Source: Lachnospiraceae bacterium
GTDB lineage: Bacteria > Bacillota > Clostridia > Lachnospirales > Lachnospiraceae
Assembly (NCBI GenBank): GCA_029226225.1
Contig: JAQXXU010000067.1
Span: 1-41,294 of the forward strand
Length of the DNA stretch: 41,294 nt
Direction of reading: 5' to 3'
Positions 24,733-31,766 of this stretch are shown here, piece after piece. The number at the start of each line of letters is the position of its first letter. Position 1 is the stretch's first letter. A model generated the notes under the pieces. It saw nothing but the letters and a program-made list of their open reading frames with translations. It was not told the origin of the DNA and searched no databases. The translations under genes were made by a program, and so were the position numbers.

Positions 24733-25083
24733 TCAGATCATTACCGACGATACAGAATGAACAGATGAATAGCCTATAACTGGTATCCTGAAATAGTAAT
24801 TCAAAGTAGCTCTGGCATAGGTTACCTGCTTCTTACCATTCTGTACTGAGCTTATGATCTCTAATGCTTCACTTTCTCCGTTTCCGAACTGCATCCTGGC
24901 GTCATCTCTGCATGCCTTTATCACTTCATCCGAATAATTAGAGTTCTCTATTTTTTCTACATATCCAAGAAGTGCCCTGTCCGCATTTGCTGCCTGAATA
25001 GATGAAGCGATAAGACTCACCCCTACACCTGTTAGCAGAATAAAGAAAAATAGTCCGGCAAAAGATTTAAATATCGTCTCCAC
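24733..25083 (-). CDS. TadE-like pseudopilin
   Basis: 116 residues, GTG start at 25083 behind GGAGGAAGAA. One N-terminal helix (about 6-28), then the polar AANADRALLGYVEKIENS and a small exterior domain with KKQVTYARATLNYYFRIPVI. The order helix, helix-extension, short beta domain is that of TadE-like minor pilins. It follows the platform protein after 9 bases. Family membership inferred from topology and neighbours. Confidence 0.68.
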   Translation of the reverse strand: METIFKSFAGLFFFILLTGVGVSLIASSIQAANADRALLGYVEKIENSNYSDEVIKACRDDARMQFGNGESEALEIISSVQNGKKQVTYARATLNYYFRIPVIGYSSVHSVSSVMI

Positions 25084-25092
25084 TTCTTCCTC

Positions 25093-26442
25093 CTAGATCA
25101 CGCCTTTTGACATACTGCCCATGTATACTGCAAACAGCAATATCATGTCACAGATCAGCTTCATTCCCCCAGTCAGCTGAGGTGCCAGAAACAACGCGTA
25201 CATACCAGCCAGTGAGTCAGAATTCTGCTGTCTTTTAGCCTTGTCACTCATTTCCTGATTTCTTCTGATTATCTCTGCTATCTGTCCTCTGGCTTCTCCT
25301 CCCTTGCCTTCTGAGATAGAATAGAGCATCTTCATCGTGCTTCTTACCTCGGGAAGAGTAAACTCTGAGAGGAAATCCGTATATGCTCTCTTGTCATTCG
25401 GATCTAGCCGCAGCCTTCCTATCATCTCTTTTAAAGCCGGTTTAAGAATGGCAGGTGCCTCATCGTACGATCTGAAAATGGCGACCTGCACGTTCTCAGC
25501 CTGCATAAGCAGTGACATCTGCATGAGCCATTCAGGGAAACATGCTTTTATGTATTCCTGAAGACTTCTCTGCGCAGTCTTTCTGCCAAGTACCGACAGA
25601 GGGCCTTTACCGTAGTTTTTGAATCTCTCATACTGCTTCAAGTATTCCTTTTCCCTGTCTTTATCATCTGCCAGATATCCAGCTGTAAGTCTGGAATCCG
25701 CCTTATAATAGATCATCAGATCGAGTATCAGTACTACTACAGTAATGATCTGTGCCAGCGGATTAGCTGATACATCCAGATGCATCTGCCCTGCCATATA
25801 ATAGATCATCGAGCATAGCAGCAGTGAAGTGATTATAGAAAGTACTATCTCGCGTCTCTTCACTTTCTTTTCCTGCTGAAGCGAATATACTCTGTCGGCC
25901 CACATTCTCCTGGATTCAAGCAGCAGCTCTATCGATTCAGAGTATTCTCCACCGAGTGCCTCTGTTCTCAGTGCGAATCTGTGCATTACCGTAAGTCCCT
26001 CATACGGATAATTCTTCTCTATGATCTTTAGCGCCTTTTCTTCAAAATCGGATTCGTTATAAGTGTTTTTGATGTGATTTATGGCCTTTCCAAGAGTTTT
26101 CTTCATATCACCATCTTCAAAAAGGTCGTATGTATCCTCGAGAGTCGTGAGAACTTTTGTGCTTTTCATGAATGAATACAGGAACTGTTCCATGTAGATG
26201 TTCAGATCTGAAAATTTATGCTGATAGTATCTGTTTCTGTATGTATTTCTAAGTAGAAGTGGCAGTATGATCATTCCCGCTATAAATAGTATGATCTGAG
26301 GTATCAGGTGAAGTCCGAAGAACCTGCCTAATGCAAACAGTCCGGCTATAGCCATCGTGTATCTGACAAAGGCTTTCTTTGGAGAAAATACATATCCGTA
26401 AGTCGACAGCTCATCTGAAAGCTGCTTTCTGTTTCCTGCCAA
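25093..26442 (-). CDS. TadB/TadC-like inner membrane platform protein
   Basis: 449 residues. TTG start at 26442 behind GGAAGGGGATG; it overlaps the ATPase gene by 32 bases. Two hydrophobic helices (about 28-65), a cytosolic region with LEDTYDLFEDGDMKKTLGKA, a second helix pair (about 200-245), a second cytosolic region with LRLDPNDKRAYTDFLSEFTL and RSTMKMLYSISEGKGGEARG, and a last helix (about 420-445). This is the pattern of T2SSF-type platform proteins. Tad systems usually have TadB and TadC as two ORFs of about 300 residues. Only one longer gene is seen here, so it may do both jobs or the partner may lie beyond the prophage. Confidence 0.7.
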   Translation of the reverse strand: MAGNRKQLSDELSTYGYVFSPKKAFVRYTMAIAGLFALGRFFGLHLIPQIILFIAGMIILPLLLRNTYRNRYYQHKFSDLNIYMEQFLYSFMKSTKVLTTLEDTYDLFEDGDMKKTLGKAINHIKNTYNESDFEEKALKIIEKNYPYEGLTVMHRFALRTEALGGEYSESIELLLESRRMWADRVYSLQQEKKVKRREIVLSIITSLLLCSMIYYMAGQMHLDVSANPLAQIITVVVLILDLMIYYKADSRLTAGYLADDKDREKEYLKQYERFKNYGKGPLSVLGRKTAQRSLQEYIKACFPEWLMQMSLLMQAENVQVAIFRSYDEAPAILKPALKEMIGRLRLDPNDKRAYTDFLSEFTLPEVRSTMKMLYSISEGKGGEARGQIAEIIRRNQEMSDKAKRQQNSDSLAGMYALFLAPQLTGGMKLICDMILLFAVYMGSMSKGVI

Positions 26443-27058
26443 TAAATGTCATCCCCTTCCTCTTTTTCTTTATGAATTCATCCTCCATATCTGTTAGCAG
26501 TCCAGCAACATATGCTGTCCTTTCATCTACACCATCAGATTCCACATCTGCCTTCATCTCAGCTATCTGCTCTGCCACCGCCAGCTGCTTCAGTTCTCTC
26601 CTGAATACGTACTCCTTTACCTCATTATCACTGTCAGTCTCACTGTCTTCTTCTGCACTCTCCTCCTGATAAAAATACGGATTTTCTATGTGAGCTTCTT
26701 CGAACTTCTTCATGACCACATCAGGAAAATCATTCCCGGTCGGTTCCCCCTGATCCAGTACTAATATGCAACTATTCTGTCTGTTCTCCCTGTAAAAAAA
26801 GCCTATCTGATCTACATACCTGATCAGTACAAATGAGCCGTTTTCCTGTTTCTTAAGCTTTCTCCTGATAAGTACCGCTACATCAATAAAACTGTAGATA
26901 TCATTCTCCAGTCTGTTCTCTGACCTTAAGTTTCCTGCCATGTTCATCATACGGTCGGGAACTTTTCTGACATCATCAGTATGCAGGGTTGTCATGCCGC
27001 GCACCCCGGTGGAAAAGCCTTCAAGCAGATATACTACCTCCTTGCTCCTCGCCTCTGA
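26411..27058 (-). pseudogene. tadA: TadA/CpaF secretion ATPase, C-terminal part, cut by the prophage
   Basis: The frame is open from 27058 to the stop at 26411. SEARSKEVYLLEGFSTGVRG and MTTLHTDDVRKVPDRMMNMA match the region after the Walker B/Asp box of CpaF ATPases, where GE(A/V)R is followed by a Gly-rich turn, TTLHA and the RL..M helix. DIYSFIDVAVLIRRKL and an acidic tail follow. The Walker A half is absent: upstream the frame runs through KKF to TAA, and unrelated sequence begins. An internal GTG (27004) could start a 197-residue stub, but it would lack the nucleotide site. The lost N-terminal part should lie at the other end of the prophage. Confidence 0.85.
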
Positions 27059-27070
27059 AAACTTCTTTTA
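27050..27070. other. Prophage attachment site junction in tadA
   Basis: The homology to TadA stops between codons Ser (27056-27058) and Phe (27059-27061). Beyond it lies AT-rich sequence and then the serine recombinase genes, as expected for the end of an element integrated by a large serine recombinase. The common core cannot be defined because the other end is outside the window; for such enzymes it is usually only a few bases. Confidence 0.65.
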
Positions 27071-27107
27071 TTTAGTACAAAAAACGATTATCAGATATGA
27101 TGTGCAT

Positions 27108-27143
27108 AAAAAAAGCACCGATAGAAGTATCCTCTATCGATGC
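27108..27143 (-). terminator. Intrinsic terminator behind the recombinase genes
   Basis: GCACCGATAGA (27115-27125) and TCTATCGATGC (27133-27143) pair with one mismatch; loop of 7 bases. On the minus strand TTTTTTT follows. It lies between the recombinase genes and the tadA fragment, so phage transcription should not enter the tad genes. Confidence 0.8.
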
Positions 27144-27248
27144 TTAATCCATTCAGATATAACATATAACTATTTCTTATCATTCTTATCAGTCAAAGCT
27201 AAGAAAGTAAAAGCTAATCCCATTATTCCTATTCACAGACATATAAAT

Positions 27249-27291
27249 GATGTTTGGGTCAAAAGGTCTGTGACCTAATGACCCCAACATC
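27249..27291. repeat. Long dyad at the 3' end of the first recombinase gene
   Basis: GATGTTTGGGTCA (27249-27261) pairs with TGACCCCAACATC (27279-27291) except for one G-T position; between them GGTC and GACC form an inner stem around TGT. It starts 7 bases past the recombinase stop. On the minus strand ATTTATATG follows, a weak T stretch. It may be a second terminator, an RNA processing hairpin, or a recombinase or regulator binding site. Confidence 0.6.
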
Positions 27292-27297
27292 ATCATA

Positions 27298-28881
27298 TCA
27301 CACTTTTATCTCCACCCCATCCTTAAACACCACAGTCATATCATCCTTTGTCCTGACAGTTATATTGTCCACAAACTCACCAAACATATCGGCCTTGAAC
27401 TCTGTCACCTCTCCATCTATATGGTCAGTCTCATCCATCAAATGCCGGATCTCGGCCGCTCTCTCCTTCTTATCCTGTATCTCGGCATCCAGCCTGTCAT
27501 ATTCGCTCTGAGCCTTCCTGTACCTGTCTTCAAGATACTTATATTTCCTATCGTATTCATCCTGATCAACAACATCACTCGCATTCTCCGTGATAGCCTG
27601 CTGCATCATAGAATCCACAATATTCATCTCTGCTGATGCATCATCAAGCTGCCTCTCCAAGTCAGATGTATCTTCTATCACCTGTACAGCCTCATCCAGA
27701 TTGGCTCTTATTTCATCTCTGCTAGCCAGATAGACATTCATGGCCTTTATGAATACAGCCTTTATCTCATCGCCTGTCAGATGTGGCGTTGAGCATTGCC
27801 TTTCACCCTTCTTTTTATATCTGCCGTTGCACATCCAGACAACTTTCCGATACTTATTGTTTGAGTGCCATACCTTGGATCCATACCATTTACCACACTC
27901 GGCACATTTTATCTTTGAAGAAAAAATATACACACCACTGTAATATCCGTATTTTTTTCTTCTCTCTAGCTCCGCCTGTACCATATCGAACTCTTCTGGA
28001 TCAATGATTGGCTGATGATGTCCCTTCACATAATATTGCGGAACCTCTCCCTCATTTTTCTTCATTTTCTTTTTCAGAAAGTCCGTGGTGAATTTTTTCT
28101 GCAGTCTTGCGTCTCCCTTGTACTTTTCATTGGACAGAATCCCCTTAATGGTGTTAATGCTCCAATTCTTCTTTCCACCTGGCGTCAGGATTCCCTTCTC
28201 ATTCAGGCGGTCACATATAGCTTTATAATGATAGCCTTCCTGAAACAGCCTGAATATCAGGCGTATTGTTTCTGCTTCCTTTTCATTTATAATCCATTCT
28301 CCATCAGGTCCTTTATCGTACCCCAAAAAATTGGAATACGCGACACTGACCTTACCATTAGCAAACCCCTTACGAACGCCCCACGTTACATTCTGGCTTA
28401 TGGATCTTGACTCTTCCTGAGAGAGACTTGACATTATTGTAAGCAGAACCTCTCCCTTACCATCAAAGGTCCATATATTCTCTTTTTCAAAGTAAACCTC
28501 TGTTCCACAATCCTTAAGTCTTCGGATCGTAGTCAGTGAGTCCACAGTATTACGGGCAAACCTGCTTACAGATTTAGTGATAATAAGGTCAATCTTTCCG
28601 GCCAGGGCATCATCCACCATTGCCTGAAACCCCTTACGCTTCTTAATACTGGTGCCGCTTATTCCTTCATCGGAATACATTCCTGCAAACTCCCACTCAT
28701 CATGAGCCGTTATATATTCCGTATAATATGCCAGTTGGGTTTCATATGATGTAAGCTGTTCATCTCTACCTGTTGATACTCTTGCATAGCCAGCCACTTT
28801 TCTTTTGGTCACTTTATTAGAAGAGCTTACATTTCCAAAGGTCCTACCTGGCTTTGCGGGAATTACCGTGATTTTTGACAT
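27298..28881 (-). CDS. Large serine recombinase (integrase candidate)
   Basis: 527 residues. Resolvase-type catalytic domain (about 26-170) with GYARVSTGRDEQ, nucleophile Ser36, and TKSVSRFARNTVD (102-114). A recombinase domain (about 180-310) follows with ETIRLIFRLFQEGYHYKAI, the Zn ribbon uses Cys326, Cys329, Cys351 and Cys363, and a coiled coil (about 395-500) precedes a short C-terminal strand region. This is the standard layout of phage integrases of the phiC31/A118 type. Ribosome binding site AGGAGG. The start lies 38 bases inside the end of the other recombinase gene. It is the recombinase nearest the att junction. Confidence 0.95.
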   Translation of the reverse strand: MSKITVIPAKPGRTFGNVSSSNKVTKRKVAGYARVSTGRDEQLTSYETQLAYYTEYITAHDEWEFAGMYSDEGISGTSIKKRKGFQAMVDDALAGKIDLIITKSVSRFARNTVDSLTTIRRLKDCGTEVYFEKENIWTFDGKGEVLLTIMSSLSQEESRSISQNVTWGVRKGFANGKVSVAYSNFLGYDKGPDGEWIINEKEAETIRLIFRLFQEGYHYKAICDRLNEKGILTPGGKKNWSINTIKGILSNEKYKGDARLQKKFTTDFLKKKMKKNEGEVPQYYVKGHHQPIIDPEEFDMVQAELERRKKYGYYSGVYIFSSKIKCAECGKWYGSKVWHSNNKYRKVVWMCNGRYKKKGERQCSTPHLTGDEIKAVFIKAMNVYLASRDEIRANLDEAVQVIEDTSDLERQLDDASAEMNIVDSMMQQAITENASDVVDQDEYDRKYKYLEDRYRKAQSEYDRLDAEIQDKKERAAEIRHLMDETDHIDGEVTEFKADMFGEFVDNITVRTKDDMTVVFKDGVEIKV

Positions 28882-30418
28882 CCTGCATCCTCCTCGTTTT
28901 TATAATGTCAGCCAATTCTTCACTGATGATAGCCTCATGGTCATTCCTTATGATTTTCTTGCTGCCATCAGTTTCACCATTCTTCAACACTCTTTGCCCA
29001 GCATAGAATCCAGCCTGTCCAAGAATCGTAGTGACCGTGGAATTGGAAAATCCGCCTGACTTATTCTTATAGCCCTGTCTCTTCATTTCGGCTGCAATAC
29101 AGCCAATCCCTTTTCCATCCAGATACATTGAAATGACCTGCTTCACCGCTCCAATTTCATTTTCAAGAGCTTCATACCTTTTTTTCTTGTCATTCCACTT
29201 ATAGCCATATACTCGGTAGTGATAATTCAAACTCCAGGGATTCCCATCAAAAAAATCATAATGACCCTGCCGTTCTTCTCCATCCTTATAGAAAAAAGTC
29301 AGAGTCCCATCAGTATCTACCAGAACATGATCTATCTCTGCTGCGAATCTATCGGCATCAAATTTCTTCATGTCCATTACACTGCTTATTATTTTTTCTA
29401 ATACTTCAAGTCTTAGATATCCATTCGAACAACTTTCAGGACCATATGTCTTTTTATGTCCGCATAGAAGATCCTTCTTTAGCTTTATAAAAGTATGTCC
29501 ACAGCATCCGCATATAAATTTTGATGTAAGCCACGTATTGTGTTTTCCTATCTGTGGCATTCCTATCTCTTCACGTCTCTTTCTTACAGCTTCAAATACC
29601 TTTTCCGAGACTATTGCCTCATGATGATCTGCTATGTGGATCATCGGAACCTCTCCCTCATTCTTTTTTTCTTTCCCCACAGCATATGCATACCGTTTGT
29701 GGATCGTGATATTGCCTGTATATGCCTCGTTCTTTAGCGCAAAATGAACGAAAGAACTACCATGAAGTCCATTTGTAAGTGAAGATATTTCACGCCCTAT
29801 CTCTTCCATGGTCCGTCCTGCCAGATAATCATTGAAAATCTTTCTGACAATAGCGGCCTCATCCTCTACAATCCTATAATTCAGGTCATATCCGAATGGC
29901 GGGCATCCCCAATGCTCTCCGCGTTCTCCCTTCTTCATTACCGCCCACTTGATATTCTGCGACTCATTGTAGCTTTCTTCCTGGGCAAAAGAGGCCAGTA
30001 TAGACAACATCAGCTCGCCGTCAGCATTCAGGCTCCTGATGTTCTCTTTCTCGAATCTTACCTCTACACCAATATCCTTTAAGTGCCTGACGCTCTCCAA
30101 CAGGTCAACAGTATTGCGGGCAAACCTGCTTATCGACTTTGTTAAAATAATATCAATTTTGCCCGCATCTGCATCCGCAAGCATATCCTGAAAACCATGC
30201 CTTTTTACTATACTGGTTCCAGTAATACCATCATCAGAATACAGGCCAGCATATTCCCATTCAGGATTACTTTGAATCAGCCTGCTATAATGACTTATCT
30301 GTGCCGTCAGAGAATGCTCCTGCCGTTCACTTGCGGACGAAACCCTTGCATAGGCCGCGACTCTTTTTCTGCACGGTATTTTCTTCTTTTTTGCCTGTAT
30401 CTTTATTATTTCAGCCAT
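28844..30418 (-). CDS. Second large serine recombinase with a duplicated recombinase domain
   Basis: 524 residues from ATG 30418 (AGAGG 8 bases upstream; a TTG at 30424 is less likely). Residue numbers here count from that TTG. Catalytic domain about 22-165 with AAYARVSSASERQ (Ser29) and TKSISRFARNTVD. First recombinase domain about 175-283 (CPPFGYD to DHHEAIVSEKVFEAVRKRR), Zn ribbon Cys305, Cys308, Cys321, Cys332. Where a coiled coil is expected, a second recombinase-like unit occurs at about 405-512: VYGYKW, EIGAVKQVISMYLDGKGIG, TVTTILGQAGFYAGQRVL and NDHEAIISEELADIIKTRR. The two units align over most of their length. It overlaps the downstream recombinase gene. Confidence 0.93.
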   Translation of the reverse strand: MAEIIKIQAKKKKIPCRKRVAAYARVSSASERQEHSLTAQISHYSRLIQSNPEWEYAGLYSDDGITGTSIVKRHGFQDMLADADAGKIDIILTKSISRFARNTVDLLESVRHLKDIGVEVRFEKENIRSLNADGELMLSILASFAQEESYNESQNIKWAVMKKGERGEHWGCPPFGYDLNYRIVEDEAAIVRKIFNDYLAGRTMEEIGREISSLTNGLHGSSFVHFALKNEAYTGNITIHKRYAYAVGKEKKNEGEVPMIHIADHHEAIVSEKVFEAVRKRREEIGMPQIGKHNTWLTSKFICGCCGHTFIKLKKDLLCGHKKTYGPESCSNGYLRLEVLEKIISSVMDMKKFDADRFAAEIDHVLVDTDGTLTFFYKDGEERQGHYDFFDGNPWSLNYHYRVYGYKWNDKKKRYEALENEIGAVKQVISMYLDGKGIGCIAAEMKRQGYKNKSGGFSNSTVTTILGQAGFYAGQRVLKNGETDGSKKIIRNDHEAIISEELADIIKTRRMQDVKNHGNSRKAR

Positions 30419-30453
30419 TTCCAAAACCTCTGTTCGAAAGCTTTTTTATTTTT

Positions 30454-30482
30454 ATTATACCGTGCTGCACAGCCTATGACTT
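30454..30482 (-). promoter_or_regulatory. Possible promoter of the recombinase genes
   Basis: Minus strand TATAAT (30454-30459) with AAGTCA (30477-30482) 17 bases upstream, a weak -35. The start of transcription would be about 30 bases before the recombinase ATG. It lies across the end of the preceding small gene. Confidence 0.4.
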
Positions 30483-30626
30483 ATGCTTTCTTGCTGTATG
30501 CAGTGTTTTTTCAGATTCAATAGCGTTGCCAAAATATTTTCTTCTCAGATTCGTGCTTATGATGTCATACTCCCTATCTGTCACAAGTCCCTTTTTACTC
30601 CATCTGTCTATTTCCTTCATTGTCAT
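30474..30626 (-). CDS. Short SHOCT-like peptide ahead of the recombinases
   Basis: 50 residues from ATG 30626: MTMKEIDRWSKKGLVTDREY and so on. The (W/L)xxKGLVTxxEYxxI pattern recalls SHOCT-type short C-terminal motifs and the small ORFs that often precede recombinases in Clostridia. It overlaps the end of the Zn-ribbon gene by 32 bases in another frame. A longer reading from 30746 would lie almost wholly inside that gene and is not accepted. Function unknown; it may bind the recombinase. Confidence 0.55.
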   Translation of the reverse strand: MTMKEIDRWSKKGLVTDREYDIISTNLRRKYFGNAIESEKTLHTARKHKS

Positions 30627-31011
30627 CCGATAAACCGCTTTCCGATGAATCTCCGAACCGTTCCGCGAAATAGCACGGTTCCGAACAGTATTTTCTCCGC
30701 CCATATGCCCTGAATTCCTTTCCACAATGTCTGCATGTGAAGACATAGGCCGTGCTTATCTCATTCCTGTGCTCTGCCCAATACTTACTGCGGCAGGAAT
30801 CATTGCAGAATATTTTTTTCTTCTTGCCGGGAATATCCCGGACGTTTCCACCACAGTATCTGCAGAGTCCTCTCTCGACAGGAACATCGTGCCGGCGACA
30901 GAATGACTTGATGGTATTCACGGAAATCTCCAACTTGTTGGCAATGCTCCTATATCCCCATCCAGCCATCCTCAATGTTCCGATCTTATCCTTCTGTTCG
31001 TCAGTCAGCAT
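30595..31011 (-). CDS. Helix-turn-helix protein with two zinc-binding Cys clusters
   Basis: 138 residues from ATG 31011, with GTAGGAG 8 bases upstream. Residues about 8-38 (GWGYRSIANKLEISVNTIKS) form a sigma-70 region 4-like or resolvase-like helix-turn-helix. Two Cys4 clusters follow, CRYCGG with FCNDSC, and CRHCGK with YCSEPC. Such small DNA-binding proteins often stand before recombinase genes in Clostridia, where they may be recombination directionality or regulatory factors; this is inference. First gene of the recombinase transcript. Confidence 0.8.
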   Translation of the reverse strand: MLTDEQKDKIGTLRMAGWGYRSIANKLEISVNTIKSFCRRHDVPVERGLCRYCGGNVRDIPGKKKKIFCNDSCRSKYWAEHRNEISTAYVFTCRHCGKEFRAYGRRKYCSEPCYFAERFGDSSESGLSDDNEGNRQME

Positions 31012-31022
31012 CAGCGTTTCTC

Positions 31023-31049
31023 CTACATGCACATCAATAATGCTACATG
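31023..31049. repeat. CTACATG direct repeats upstream of the HTH gene
   Basis: CTACATG at 31023-31029 and 31043-31049, start to start 20 bases, close to two helix turns. They lie between the gene start and the terminator of the late genes, so they may be an operator. Confidence 0.35.
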
Positions 31050-31100
31050 TATAAAGGGACAGATTTTCACCTCTTTTTGTGGTATGGATAAAAAATGGGC

Positions 31101-31139
31101 AAAAAAAATAAACCAGACAGGCATAAAGCCCATCTGGTT
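31101..31139 (-). terminator. Intrinsic terminator of the phage late genes
   Basis: Minus strand AACCAGATGGGC, loop, GCCTGTCTGGTT (7 bp outer stem plus GGC/GCC), followed by TATTTTTTTT. It lies 15 bases past the stop of the last late gene. The remaining part of 31012-31154 holds only this terminator and the CTACATG repeats. Confidence 0.88.
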
Positions 31140-31154
31140 CTTAATCAATTCTTA

Positions 31155-31532
31155 TCACTTCGGCTCAGACCACTTTTCCATCTTTATCGAGCCATCTATA
31201 AAGACCTCGTCACTTTTTGCAGATGTTTCTTTCTGTAACAGATCTATGCTTCCTTCAATGTCTGCCAGATCAGGAAACCTCTTCTCAAATTCAGGTATAT
31301 CTTTGGCCGGTATTACCCCAATATCCACTCCGATCCGATTATTGATAATTGCATATGCCGGCTGCTTCTGATATGAGAACTTCTTTATACTAACAGAATC
31401 TCCCTCTTTTGAATCCTCAAGGGCATCCTGTCGCCAATAATATTTTTCGGTCTTATATTTGCACTTTTTACTGAATCCAGCAATATCAACATACATGACC
31501 GTATATTTTCGCCTATGGCCAAATAATCCCAT
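31155..31532 (-). CDS. Phage-borne protein of unknown function
   Basis: 125 residues, no membrane helix or signal peptide. TVMYVDIAGFSKKCKYK is followed by KEGDSVSIKKFSYQKQPAYA and GVDIGVIPAKDIPEF. This middle part faintly recalls HIRAN-like beta domains (conserved GxIP near a helix), too weak to assign. Position at the very end of the late transcript, behind the lysis genes, is where phages often carry genes useful to the lysogen. Confidence 0.65.
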   Translation of the reverse strand: MGLFGHRRKYTVMYVDIAGFSKKCKYKTEKYYWRQDALEDSKEGDSVSIKKFSYQKQPAYAIINNRIGVDIGVIPAKDIPEFEKRFPDLADIEGSIDLLQKETSAKSDEVFIDGSIKMEKWSEPK

Positions 31533-31537
31533 ATCAT

Positions 31538-31699
31538 TCAGCCCTTTGACACTGTTTTTCTTATCTCATGAACCGCATCGATTATATTGAGTATTCCAGA
31601 TACAGTCAGAAGCAGAGATGTAGCAATATTCTGCCTGGCAATAAACATTATAATTGACGCTATCATCAGCATCTCATTGAATTTAAGCTTTTTCATCAT
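31538..31699 (-). CDS. Small membrane protein, phage-borne
   Basis: 53 residues from ATG 31699, chosen for AGGAGGCACAAG before it (the next codon is also ATG). MMKKLKFNEMLMIASIIMFI and LLLTVSGILNIIDAVHEI suggest two short hydrophobic segments. The longer ORF to 31786 runs into the endolysin gene and is not accepted. It may help lysis or act in the lysogen; no family recognised. Confidence 0.6.
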   Translation of the reverse strand: MMKKLKFNEMLMIASIIMFIARQNIATSLLLTVSGILNIIDAVHEIRKTVSKG

Positions 31700-31766
31700 C
31701 TTGTGCCTCCTTCGGAATATTATAACAGAAAAGACACCTGATGAAAAGAAATGCGCGTTACAGATT

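Noticed and set aside
26411-27004. 197-residue stand-alone protein from GTG 27004
   Set aside because: No ribosome binding site and the homology to CpaF continues 18 codons upstream of the GTG; it is the tail of a broken ATPase gene.
30627-30746. Upstream extension of the SHOCT-like gene
   Set aside because: Overlaps the Zn-ribbon gene entirely in another frame, low-quality start; the shorter ATG is preferred.
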